The position numbers were made by a program, and so were the translations under genes. Under the pieces are notes generated by a model. The model saw nothing but the letters and a program-made list of their open reading frames with translations. It was not told the origin of the DNA and ran no database searches. From Rhizophagus sp. LPA8_4_AMF (Eukaryota; Glomeromycota; Glomeromycetes; Glomerales; Glomeraceae), in the NCBI GenBank assembly GCA_021464525.1, contig JADRCO010000902.1, positions 1 to 24,844 of the forward strand: a stretch of 24,844 bases of DNA. The letters are read 5' to 3'. Shown one piece after another: positions 8,942-20,373 of this stretch (position 1 is the first letter of the stretch; every line of letters begins with the position of its first letter).

Positions 8942-9522
8942 TTTTTTCTCGTTTTTTTCTCAAAAAAATTAGGAATTAAAAAGAGATGAAAAAAGAAATT
9001 GAGTGCCATTTAAATCTACTACAAAAACTTGTGAAACCGTTCAACAATCCTAATATGTATTATTTTATCTATGGCTAAAGTATCGGTTTCTATCATAGAA
9101 AATAATTTTCCTTTGATAAATTCTTTATGTTCTGTAAATTTCCGCCCTCTAAAAATTCTTAACTTAATCCGTTATAAACTTGATAAGATTCTTGAAATTT
9201 AAATTACGTGATTCTCATAATATGCCAATTGTTTCAATTGTTTCGAGATGTCATGCTGATCTAACTTAGATCAGTTGTGTTATTGATCATTTGATCAATT
9301 ATAAAGATCTTTATAGATGGTTTTAATTCTTTGTTCTTATATGCTTATCATTATTGGGTTTTCGTGTTACGATCGCTCTGTTTGCAATTAATAAATTATG
9401 ATTTTTTCTTTATTTGAAGCAAAAATTATAAATCTATTTTTTTTTATAAAAAAACAAGTTCTATAATAAATCGAAAAAAAAGGTGGAATATATCAAAATG
9501 TTCTAATCTAAAGTTTACTCTG
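8942..9522. other. Intergenic region between LITAF copy 4 and the tubulin acetyltransferase
   Basis: About 580 bp, AT-rich. It must hold the promoter of LITAF copy 4 and the 3' UTR of the acetyltransferase gene. No TATA box as good as those of copies 1 and 3 is visible, and the array upstream box is absent here. A T/A tract near 9427-9482 and a cluster of TGATC sites around 9258-9297 are the only visible structure. Confidence 0.4.
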
Positions 9523-10728
<1,206 letters not shown>

Positions 10729-11135
10729 AATATAATGAGAACTGAAGTAATATAATAATAATAATAATAATAATAAAAAAAGAATAAATCTATTAAATCT
10801 ATTGACTTTATAGACACTTCTTATGATGCGTAATTTAACTTTCGTTTCTTTATGTCGAGTCATTGTGTTCGTTCAAGTCGATCCGATCATTTGCATTACC
10901 GGGTGTAACTTCTACGCCACTGTAGTTGCCACTATAACGTGATCAAATTAATCAAATATGGTAATTCCGGATTAGTCAGCAATTTTACTCGTGACCGTTG
11001 TTAAAGAGCCACACTTTTAAAAATGTATAAAAAAAGGTACTTTCCAACATAAATTCTTTAATTCCGTCCTTCCTTTTAATATAATACGCACCAAGATCTA
11101 TAGAAACTTCTTTACCTTTTGTTTTAAAAAAAGAA
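10729..11135. promoter_or_regulatory. Shared divergent promoter region, tubulin acetyltransferase / SPT5
   Basis: 407 bp separate the two start codons, so both promoters must lie here unless one gene has a distant transcription start. It holds a TAA trinucleotide microsatellite (about 10750-10775) near the acetyltransferase start. A block of higher GC at about 10870-11010 is likely the shared core. Confidence 0.6.
11026..11037 (+). promoter_or_regulatory. Possible TATA box of SPT5
   Basis: TATAAAAAAAGG, 99-110 bases upstream of the SPT5 ATG. This is farther than the TATA boxes of the neighbouring genes, which would leave a 5' UTR of roughly 70 nt. Confidence 0.4.
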
Positions 11136-14100
11136 ATGTCAAAAAGAAAGCAAAATCTTTCTGATGACGACGAAAGTCGTCTTAATGAAACTGATGGAGG
11201 CTGGAGTGCTGGTGAAGAAGGTGAAGAAGCAACACAAGACCAACAAAATGAAGAATATGATGAATACGAGGATTATGAACAAGAATCTGAAGTGCAAGAA
11301 GAAGACGAAGACGATGATTTTGAAGATGATAAAAGGGTATGCAGGAATCTATTATGGCAATTGCGTTAATTCTCTAACAGATCTAGTCTTTTAATGTTTT
11401 TCTTTGTTTATTACTAATAGCGAGATAGAAAACGTCATAAGGGTAATAAGAATGACCCAAGCAAATTCATTTTAAATGAAGCTGATGTAGATGATGAGGA
11501 AGAAGAAGAAGATGACGATGAAGACGCGATTTACGGTAGAGAAGGTGATTAATCCTATTTGCCAGTATCATAATCATTGTACTCTTATAAATTGATTGAT
11601 TAATGCGAGTTAATTTTTGTTATTTAGATTTTATTGATAACAGAGAGATTGAGACTGAATTGAGTGCCTATCATCGAGATTCTACTAGGCGTGCTGATAT
11701 AGATATTGAACGATCAGTATTTGAAGAAGATAATTTTGATGCTGAGAGAGTTGCTCAAGTACTAAACGAACGTTATCGTAGAACTGCTGGTAGATTAAGT
11801 GATGATGATGATGATTTAGCTAAACCAGAACTTGCTAGTGTTGATAAGTTATTTGCTGTAAAGTGTAGGGTAAGTATTCACAGTAATTTTTTTTCCTTTA
11901 TACTGAGAACTTTTAAAAAGAAATTAACAAAAGCTTTTTTATTTAATATAGAAAGGACATGTATACCATGCAATTGAAAAATTAGAAAATTTGAAGAAAC
12001 TTCGATCTGATCCATTGAGAATTAAAAAAGTTATTGCCATTGAAGGTATTGAAGATTTTGTATATATAGAAGCTGATAAAGAACAAGATGTTCAAAATGT
12101 GAGTAATAATTATTTCATAAATTGTTCTCAACCGTTAAAATTAACATTTATTAAAAATTGTAACTCTTTACACAATAATACAGGCTGCTATGAGGTGTAA
12201 TAAGTATTTATATTCTTCAAAGAAATTCATAAAAAGGCTTAATCCAAAAGAAAAACAAGATTTAATGGCTCCAAAGAGGCCAAGATTAAATATTCAAATG
12301 GGTTCATTCGTAAGGATTAACAAACGTGATGAATATTATGGAGACCTGGCTCGGGTAAATATTCATATTCATATTATTATTATTATTTTGTATTCTGCTT
12401 TGAAATGTAATTATATTAATTATTATTTTAGGTTACTTCATATACTGCCGATGAATTAATAGAAGTTGAGATCATCCCTCGTATACTTGTAGATCAAGAC
12501 GGTGCTTCACTTAAGCGTAAACGCAAAGAGACAGATACATACATAAAAACATATAACAGAGGTTACTTGAAAGTCAAATATAAGATTAAAGATTTGGTTT
12601 ATTCAAATATGGATTTGTTATTACAGGACGTGGAAGACTTTTTGAAGGCGAAATTTGATAATGGTAATTAGTAAAATATATAAACAGATATTGTTTGAAT
12701 TACTAATTTTTCTTTTATGTATATATAATTATACAGAAACAATTATGATGGAACTTTCAAACGTAGCTAGTAAAATTACTGTCTATGAAATACAAGATGA
12801 AATAAAAGTTCTTCAAGGATCTCTTAAAGGTTCTGTCGGTACTGTGACGTCCGTTAACGATGGAGTTTTAACGGCCACTGATAAAGATAATAGCAATAAA
12901 GTTTTTAAAGTTAATTCAGAGGAATGTGTTAAAAATATTAATGTTCATGATTATGTACAAATTACGAATGGCCCTTATCAAGGACAGAGTGGTTTTGTTT
13001 TTAATTGTGATAGACATGTTATGACCATGTATTTAGATCATACCAATAAACAGGTAAATTTATTTTATATTTGCATTATAACTTTCTTATATGAAATTCA
13101 GATTTAATATTTATTAATTTATTCATTATTTTTTTTTAAAAAAAAATAATTGTAATAGATATCTGTCTTTGCCAAAGATTTAAAAAAATGTGTTCAAAAT
13201 TCAATTAATAATGAATTTGGAGGATTTAGATATTTTGATTTAATTCTATTAAAAGATTCTTCAATTGGAATCATTATTGATATTAGAAAAGCTCAAAAAA
13301 ATTATGAATACGATGTGTTGAATACTGAAAATAATTTAATAAAAAATGTTACATCAGCAAGAATAAAGAGAACTTTGATTGATACTAAATCTCAAGCTTT
13401 TAAGAAAAGTGACCAAGTTACTACGACTAAATTAGAAAGTATTAATAATAAACAAGTAAGAAAAGAAATCATTTAATTTTATTAGATATTGTGTTAATAA
13501 TGCAATATTATTTGCTAAAACAAAATATTTACTTATTCTTTTTCCTCATATAACAGCAATCAATATATGAAGTCTTTCGTATATATGATAGTAATATATT
13601 TGTTAGAACTTATGATGATGATACAAATCTAGGGTTTTCATGTTTTAAAGCTAAAGACCTAAAATTAAAATATGAATCCGCGAGAGTAATATAAATATAT
13701 TATTTTATTTATTTATTTATTTATTTATTTTTTTGAAAACATAAATATCTAATAATAATTTTTTTTATTTTAGTCTTCCAATAGAATTAGTGATCCACTA
13801 ATTAACATTCCCGGACAAAGATCTCGGGGTAGTAATAATTACAACAATTACAACAATTACAACAGAGGAGGTCGTGGAAGGGATCGAGGTAGAGGACGTG
13901 GCCGACATATATATCAGAATCCTCTATTAAATAAAAGAGTACAAGCTTCACAAGGAGCACTTAAAGGATATCAGGGCACAGTTAAAGGAGTTTATGGTAA
14001 TATGGCAGATGTTGAATTTGATGCTAAATTGACGACTGTCAAGGTTGAACTTGGACAACTATTTTATGTCAAGTAAGTAGTGTTTATAACGTGAAAAAAA

Positions 14101-15416
14101 AAAGAAATGGTGGTTATTTTTATATTAACCTATCTTATGTTAATAGTGAGAAGGGAGAGGCTTTAGATCCAGTTTTACCAAGAAATCATGAGTCAAGTAG
14201 AAATTCTATTGATATGAGTCCTGGATTGGGATCATATTCTGAACCAAGTTGGACAACAGGATTAAGTAAACAACAAAAGAGTTGGGGATATTCATTGGGA
14301 TCTGCCATGACGCCAAATTCACATTTATTGGATAATACGAATAGTGGACTAAACATGGAAGGTAGTAAAACACCGGCATTATTACATAGCAGTGGATCAC
14401 TAAGTGGTAGTAAAACTCCGGCGTTACGTAATAGCAGTGCGAATAATGGTAATAACAGTGCTTCACTTGGCTCGAAGACTCCAGCATGGGATCTTGGTAG
14501 TAAAACTCCAGCATATGGAATAATGTCTGATGGTAGAGATGGTAGTAAAACGCCAGCATGGGATTCAGGAAGTCATACACCACATTCTTCTGGTATAGTA
14601 GGAAGCGGTAGTAGTACTAGTGGTAATAATAGCGTTAATAGTATAAGTAACATATTTAGTAGTGGTGGTAATTCAACTACGAATGCTGCAAATTCAGCGA
14701 TGAATATAGCTACTGTTGAAACTCCTGGAGGATATTCAACTGTAGCTACGCCAGCGGCAGATGCGCCAAATTATCCTCCTGTATTTACACCAGCGAATAC
14801 TGGTAATCTTATGCCACCTACTCCAAGACCATTTACTCCTGGTAATATACCTATGACACCCGCAAATATGATACCACAAACTCCATTTGCTACTCAACAT
14901 TCTGCTAATCATGCTGTACATCCCGGTCGAGATCCTAAGAAACCTCCAGATGTTAAAGGTAAGTATAAATGTGTTTTGGACATATATATATCGTCACTTT
15001 AATAAACGTTTTTTTAAAATATTTAAATAGATTTTGGAGAATGGCTCACTCCAGGTATAGAAGTACGTATAGTACCAATAGATGGTATACAATCATTTGA
15101 AAATGGTAGATATGATAGTCGTGTTGGAGTAGTAGTAAGAGTAGATAGGCCTAATTCAGGATTTATTAAATTAGATGATAGTGATGGTATGACTATATCA
15201 GTAGAACAAAAATATTTAAAACCCACTGAAGTACAAAGAAGAGATGATATTAAAGTGATATTTGGAGAACATAAAGGAGAACTTGGATTTTTGGCGGCTA
15301 TTGATAATTTAGAAGGTGTTGTTAGATCCCAAGGCGGTGATCATTCTTTTATTAATATTTATTACTTAGCTAAATATAGAGGTAGCGAAATTGAAGATCT
15401 TATGCAAATATCTTAG
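11136..15416 (+). CDS. SPT5: Transcription elongation factor SPT5, twelve exons
   Basis: Partner of SPT4 in DSIF; rides on RNA polymerase II and controls pausing and elongation. Exons: 11136-11336, 11421-11544, 11628-11869, 11952-12098, 12184-12354, 12432-12663, 12737-13053, 13159-13455, 13557-13685, 13774-14072, 14147-14958, 15031-15416. All introns are GT..AG, 72-105 nt, and frame is kept throughout; 1118 aa, close to the usual SPT5 length. Order of parts: acidic Glu/Asp-rich N-terminus (1-150); NGN domain from about 183 (LFAVKCRKGHVYHAI); KOW modules from about 279 (GSFVRINKRDEYYGDLARV), 391 (DEIKVLQGSLKGSVGTV), 440 (DYVQITNGPYQGQSGFV) and 505; an RG-rich linker (RGGRGRDRGRGRGR); KOW5 (VQASQGALKGYQGTVKGV). 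A C-terminal repeat region encoded by exon 11 has five GSKTPA units, then TP-rich sequence. The last exon encodes the terminal KOW pair. CDK9/Bur1-type phosphorylation of the TPA repeats is known for the family. Confidence 0.95.
14361..14586 (+). repeat. SPT5 C-terminal repeat (CTR) coding repeats
   Basis: Within exon 11, GSKTPA occurs five times, followed by L, L, W, Y and W, and then once as GSHTPH. Spacing is irregular, from 9 to about 19 residues. Codons vary (GGTAGTAAAAC and GGCTCGAAGAC forms), so the protein repeat is maintained by selection and not by recent DNA duplication. It resembles the TPAW-type CTR of fission yeast and animal SPT5. Confidence 0.85.
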
Positions 15417-16310
15417 TAATATTAGGTAGGTTGCAATAATACATACCTATTATTAGTATTATTTTATTTAGATATCTTTTTTTTTTTGAAAAATAATGAA
15501 AAAATAAAAATAAATAAATAAACAAACAAATAAACAAAGCGAAAAGTCATATTATTATTTTTAAGCAATTTATTTTTTAATTAATCGCAAAACTTTCGAT
15601 AAATTTTATATCAATATATTAGTCAGTTATTTTAAATTCATGCATATACAATAATGCATGTAAACAAAACATAAATGTAAATTTTCCGAATTTCGTGTTC
15701 CTTATAGTAAAACTAATAATGCTTCAAAAAAAGAAGTCAATGTGGCACAGTAAGAGAATGCGCCGTATTGAAGTGATTTAAAAAAGAAATTGTGATAATT
15801 TCGTTTTAAACTTGCCTAACTAATTAAGAATCTTGTGCGCATATTTTTTTAACAATCTAGATTCGATAAATAGATAAATTATTTCTAAATTTGACATTTG
15901 TTTCTTCAGATATTAAGTGTTAAAACATATCAAAACTTATTGCTATACAACATGTATGGAGCGCCCAATTTTACAGATATTCTGTTCAGTAACAAATTTG
16001 TTCAAATTATTAGTTCTTGACAATTTCAGTGGATTAGGCAATCGAAACCGATAGGGTTTGCTCGAAGTACCGGTTTTGTACGACTTTGTACGCCATTAAT
16101 TACAGATATAAAATCAGATAAAAGTATAAATTTGTTGTTTTTCCCCAGATTAATTAATTTTATATTGTGATTTTTTAAAAAATAATCAAAAATAACAGTA
16201 GTAAACATCCATATTTTATTACATTTCATTAAGCAATCGAATTGAGAGCTGAACAGATAACAGATACATATATCCCATCTTTTTTATCCAAGGTTACCTT
16301 CATTATTATG
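15417..16310. other. Intergenic region downstream of SPT5
   Basis: About 900 bp without a supportable gene. It starts with an A/T-rich 3' UTR-like stretch (AAATAAATAAA near 15508) and continues as unstructured AT-rich DNA. The open frame at 16026-16229 (-) has no recognisable features. Confidence 0.45.
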
Positions 16311-16318
16311 TATAAAAA
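16311..16318 (+). promoter_or_regulatory. TATA box of the Cys/His-rich protein gene
   Basis: TATAAAAA lies 51-58 bases upstream of the ATG at 16369, matching the short TATA-to-ATG distance of LITAF copies 1 and 3. Confidence 0.6.
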
Positions 16319-16368
16319 GAGGAGTAGTTTAGCTTTCTCGAAAATTATATTTTACTCAAAATTCAAAA

Positions 16369-17272
16369 ATGACAGACTTCGGGAAGTGTCATCAATATCT
16401 TGACCCTAAAAATCCCATGAGTGGAATTCTATGTAAATGTTTTATCTTTCGTGCTACTGAAAATGATGAATATTTATGTGCATGTTGCGATCATGATAAA
16501 TATTATCATGAACCTCCATCCCAACATTTTGATTCCACAAATAGAACTTCTATACCTACATCAATTCAACCCTCCATTGCCGTACAACAACTCAATGAAC
16601 TCAATGTTGAAAATTTTGAATTTAATATTGATGAATTAATTACACGAGTTATTCGCAATGATTTTAAGGTGATTAATTTATTTAATGTAGGACCTGAACC
16701 AAAAATACCGAGGGGGTAATTTGTATTTTTTATTTTATTTTATTTTATTCTTATTTTATTTTCTTTGTTAATATTATTAAATTATTTTTTTTTTTTAGTA
16801 TTAAAAAATTGGAAAAGGATGGTAAGATGAAATCAATACATTTTAGCGAAGATTCAAGCAATGGAATAAAGGATGTAATTGAAGCGGCTTTTACATGTTT
16901 GAAAGATCAAAACTGGGTATTTTTTCGTTGTAATTCGACATCAGATCTTAGGGTAGCTGATAGACCGCCGAGCGGTTGGAATATTGAAGAATTAAAAAAG
17001 TATTCATAAATTTATTTACTATATATTTAATTATGTATTTGTACGTAATATAATATATTTAATAAGTAACTTAAAAATGTTTTTTACTTTCTAGAATTTC
17101 AGGTTGTCGGAAGAAGCTATACATTGGGATAGTGTCCCCACAAATTCAATCGGCAACAAATTTTTATCCAACAGGAAACTCTCAATCGATAACAACCTTC
17201 CAACAAACAGAAATATTTCAGTCAAATTTTCAATTTGACCCTGCTTACACTTACATTACACCGAATGATTAG
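16369..17272 (+). CDS. Unrecognised Cys/His-rich protein, three exons
   Basis: Exons 16369-16715, 16799-16999 and 17095-17272, joined in phase 2 at both introns (83 and 95 nt, GT..AG), give 241 aa. The first 50 residues look like a small metal-binding module: KCHQYL, then ILCKCF, then CACCDHDKYYHE, with six Cys and four His. A Pro/Ser/Thr linker follows, then a compact-looking region from exon 2: KSIHFSEDSSNGIKDVIEAA, then NWVFFRC, then PPSGWNIEELKKISGCRKKL, which crosses intron 2. The tail is Gln/Thr/Phe-rich. Exon 3 is supported because its frame stays open to a stop 178 nt on and extends the basic CRKKL segment; without it the protein would end at a TAA at 17007. No signal peptide. Function unknown; a nucleic-acid or protein-binding role is only a guess. 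Confidence 0.75.
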
Positions 17273-17881
17273 TTTATTTGACGTATATATAATTTTTTTT
17301 TTTCATTGTAATTACTTTTATATATATACCATATATACATTATTGTTAATTTGTTAAAATATTGTACCTAAATTATATAAATAAATCAATTTAAATTAAT
17401 TTTATTTCATAGTATCATTAAGGTTCAAACTTTCCAGTGGCATCATTTCGAATTACATAATTCTATATTTGTCCTTGGGTTCATTCCATAAAAAAAAATA
17501 TTTTTTTCACAAGAGCCATTTTTACGCGCATATTTTTTAAAAAATATATTATAGTTAGCTCTCTATAAATCTCTCTATAATTCACCCTTTAATTCAACTT
17601 CGAGCTTTATACGGTGTGTTTTCCAATTTCTATAAATAAAATATGCACCTTCTCTCTTTAAATGCTTTATTTTGAAAATTATGTATATACTCACCAAGGG
17701 GATTGCATTTATAAAGGACTGATCGTATATTGAAGGAAAAAAAAGAATTCATAGTTTCTACATTATTTACTTATATTTTAAATTAAAAAAAAAAAAATCG
17801 ATGATAATTTATTTGATTTTATTAGGTTTGTTTGATTTGCATTGATTATAGTGGTATAATCTTGTGATTTAACAGAAATAA
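17273..17881. other. AT-rich intergenic region
   Basis: About 600 bp containing the 3' UTR of the preceding gene and A/T homopolymers. No coding or mobile-element signal seen. Confidence 0.45.
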
Positions 17882-18331
17882 TCACGGCGAAATAGGGACA
17901 GTTTCCAACGCGAAGATGAGATTTTGATAATGTATCGAACTCATTTGAGATAGGATTCCACCATCTCTTCTGATAGTTCTAAGTGTTGGCGTTTGAAATC
18001 CGTTTACGCATAAGTTCGAAAGATTGGGTAGTGGTGTTGATACATAGATTAGGAAGAACATCATTTTAAATAAAAAAAATAAATACGTTTTTCGCAAGAA
18101 AAACTTGTTTTTTCGAAATAATCACGAAAATAGGAGTTCATGTTCACATTACCATTTTTCCCACCGTTGCTGCTTTTTGTTTTCACCAAAACAAATTGAG
18201 GCTTGAAACATTCTTGTTTTTCAAAGCATTCATTTACAAATTCAAGCGGACAAGGGGTACACCGTACACGGTTCACGTCAACAAGATCTGCAGCAACTCC
18301 AGTTAAAAAACCGGTGACTAAAAGGTTAATA

Positions 18332-18842
18332 CAGTCGCCACTGGTTATAACGAACCGACCGTTCCGGGAGATTTGGTTCGGTATATAATGAATTCGATAT
18401 ATGGTTTCTGTGTTATATACCGAACTGTTCGGTATATAAATCTTATCCAATAAAATTACATCCACATGATCATTCCACTTCCTAAAAATAAAGAAAATAA
18501 TTAAAATAACATCACTATAAAAATTTAAATTATTTTTTTTTTACGAATACATTAAGTAAGTATTTTCATAATTATCCGTCATTGCATTTTTTTGCATTTA
18601 CTTAAAGAAAAACATTGTTTTTGTTTTATTTTTGTAGGAGGTCACATGACAGTTCGGTATACTTAATATACAACTAATATACTCGGGCTGACTAAAACGA
18701 GTTTGGATGCGGTATATAGTAATTTATTATGTGATTTCGTTATAACCAGTGCGATTAATTATAAAAAATTCGGTTCTGTGAAAGTCGGTTCAGTACAACA
18801 AGTTTTCGGTACAAACAGGTTCGTTATAACCAGTGGCGACTG
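18332..18842. mobile_element. 511-bp non-autonomous Tc1/mariner-type element (MITE)
   Basis: Perfect 25-bp terminal inverted repeats lie at 18332-18356 and 18818-18842, beginning CAGTCGCCACTGGTTATAAC. They are flanked by TA on both sides (18330-18331 and 18843-18844), the target-site duplication of the Tc1/mariner/pogo superfamily. There is no transposase ORF inside, so it would need a transposase in trans. The motif GTTATAACCAGTGCG recurs internally at about 18740, and GTTCGGTATATAA occurs three times in the left half. TIR identity suggests recent insertion. Confidence 0.88.
18413..18439. repeat. 13-bp perfect palindrome inside the 511-bp element
   Basis: TTATATACCGAAC at 18413-18425 and GTTCGGTATATAA at 18427-18439, separated by one T. 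A third copy of the arm lies at about 18376-18388. It could be a subterminal transposase-binding site. Confidence 0.6.
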
Positions 18843-18984
18843 TATGTGTGCCAGGTTGACTAATATGGGTGAGATTTGCATTTTTTTTTTTAAAAAAAAA
18901 AGGATTAGAAGGGATTTGCCGGCTACAAAAAATACCGAAATGGATTATTTTATGATAACATATAAATAAAAAACAACAAAACTT

Positions 18985-19075
18985 AAAATTATCTGTCTGT
19001 GTCAAAATAATCCGTAAAATCATTTGTTTGTCTGCCAATGCTATCTGTCTATCTGTCAAGATCATCTGCTTGTCG
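18985..19075. repeat. Degenerate ATCTGTCT-type microsatellite
   Basis: Repeated TCTGTCTG, TTTGTCTG, ATCTGTCTATCTGTC and ATCTGCTTGTC segments. It is a decayed tetranucleotide array beside the interrupted ORF. Confidence 0.55.
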
Positions 19076-19307
19076 TGTAAGAGAAAATTATCTTCGCTTC
19101 AGGTAATATAAATAAATAATAAATCATCTCAAATTGTACCAGATTTTCACTATTTGAATACAGTAGATATAGTATCATACAGATAATATGAATGTTGGAA
19201 TGTTAGATCGAAATTATCACGAGCCTTTACATCATGAAGTTGATTTTGACCGATTTGTCTGTTGTTGAACCATATCTAAAAATAACGAGAGAATAATTAT
19301 GTAATTA

Positions 19308-20008
19308 CACAGTGAAATTCGATAAACCGGATCTTCGATAAACCGGATTTGGGCCTAAACCGGACTTTTTTGCTGGAACCAAATCACGTATATTGAAATA
19401 GTTTCGATATACAGTCAGACCTCGATATACCGATATTCGATATACCGATACACTATTAAAAACTTGATATACCGATAAAATTTTAAAGTCCTACTATATG
19501 TGAGGACATATAAATATCGGTATAATTTGATATAACGATATTGTTTAAATTTTTTCATGAGTCCCGACATATCGTTATATAAAGGTTTGACTGTACCGGA
19601 GTTTACTAGTAAAGTTTCGATATTCGCTAAAACGGATCAAATTTCTAACCAATTATAGTAAACATGATAAACCGGATCATGTGATCAGGAACCAATAAAA
19701 TTGAAGCAACGTGATGCGGTAGATCTTAATTTTGGCCAGAATTATGAAAAATCTTAATTCTGGCTGAAGTTATTAACATAATTAAATTCAATTAATACAC
19801 ATTTTCACGACCTAAATATTTTGATAAATTTTATAAATAAAGAGTTTTTAATTTTTGTTACGTCACATATACAGCAAAAATTTGATATACCGGATTATCA
19901 CATAATTTTATATTGAAATCCGGTATATCGAAATTTTTCGCTATACCGGATATTCCGATAAACCGGATATTTTTAGATACTAGATCCGGTTTATCGAATT
20001 TCACTGTG
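19308..20008. mobile_element. 701-bp non-autonomous TA-flanked element (MITE), host of a nested element
   Basis: Perfect 27-bp terminal inverted repeats lie at 19308-19334 and 19982-20008, beginning CACAGTGAAATTCGATAAAC, with TA on each side (19306-19307 and 20009-20010). The interior is built from variants of TTCGATAAACCGGA and GATATACCGGA on both strands. No ORF for a transposase. The element is 519 bp without the nested insert at 19412-19593 and one copy of its TA duplication. Confidence 0.88.
19412..19593. mobile_element. 182-bp TA-flanked element nested in the 701-bp element
   Basis: Its ends are CAGTCAGACCTCGATATACC on the left and, reversed, CAGTCAAACCTTTATATAAC on the right. These imperfect terminal inverted repeats of about 25 bp are flanked by TA at 19410-19411 and 19594-19595. 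Removing it with one TA rejoins TTCGATATACCGGAG, a copy of the host element's own internal motif, which confirms it as a later insertion. Confidence 0.82.
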
Positions 20009-20022
20009 TATATTCTATTTTT

Positions 20023-20042
20023 ATTTATTTATTTATTTATTA
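20023..20042. repeat. TTTA microsatellite
   Basis: About five tandem TTTA units directly after the 701-bp element. A similar run lies in SPT5 intron 9 near 13705-13730. Confidence 0.6.
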
Positions 20043-20258
20043 TTGTTTTTTTGTCCATATCTGATATATTAGATCCATTTTACCGAAGATTAAAACATTG
20101 AAATTGAGATAGCTTTTCCATTTTAAATTGGGCATTTTTTTATTGTTATTCAACGTCAAAGATGATAGATACACTGAAAAGAGAGTAGAATATTCGCGAA
20201 TTAGAAAGTTATAAATCTGATATTTATTTATATTATATATTAAGTTGGATTATCGGTT

Positions 20259-20373
20259 AGGGTGGATGCCAAGAAAGACTGAAAGAGCCCTTTTGAAAAA
20301 ACCGATCAGATCTTGTAGGGTGGATGCCGAGAAAGACTGAAAGAGTCCTTTTGAAAAACCGATCAGACCTTGT
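20259..20373. repeat. Tandem duplication of a 57-58-bp unit
   Basis: 20259-20316 and 20317-20373 are head-to-tail copies beginning AGGGTGGATGCC and ending with ACCGATCAG then TTGT. They differ by three substitutions and one A in a homopolymer. The unit is notably less AT-rich than its surroundings and has no evident coding frame. Confidence 0.85.

Larger units (their letters stand above)
18061..19065 (-). pseudogene. ORF interrupted by a TA-flanked transposable element
   Basis: On the minus strand the open frame right of the element (19065 down to 18845) and the one left of it (18331 down to 18061) are in the same frame once the element and one TA copy are removed. The joined frame is 163 codons plus stop. 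Sequence across the join reads THISQPGTH then INLLVTGFLTGVAADLVDV, followed by a Cys-containing stretch (RCTPCPLEFVNECFEKQECF). That part has protein-like composition, unlike the AT-rich noise around it. The first third (poly-Phe/Lys, ACAGATAG repeats) is probably not coding, so the true exon may start at a TAG acceptor near 18862. A second minus ORF follows at 17882-18064 (from MMFFLIYVSTPLP), perhaps a further exon. I do not recognise the protein. Confidence 0.45.

Noticed and set aside
10729..10863. N-terminal extension of the tubulin acetyltransferase with a Leu-rich segment resembling a membrane anchor
   Set aside because: The Leu run is made by a TAA microsatellite, and the family protein normally starts at MEF, which is the ATG at 10728.
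14206..14583. Tyr-rich minus-strand frame opposite SPT5 exon 11
   Set aside because: Antisense shadow of the SPT5 C-terminal repeats.
18203..18388. Plus-strand frame over the left end of the 511-bp element
   Set aside because: It runs across a transposon boundary; the minus-strand frame that is restored by excision is a better explanation.
20022..20045. TTTA microsatellite as a direct-repeat array of the CRISPR kind
   Set aside because: No spacers, four-base unit, eukaryotic context; a simple sequence repeat.
20259..20316. GGTGGATGCC resembling the start of large-subunit rRNA
   Set aside because: Only about ten bases match and no rRNA sequence follows; a chance resemblance.
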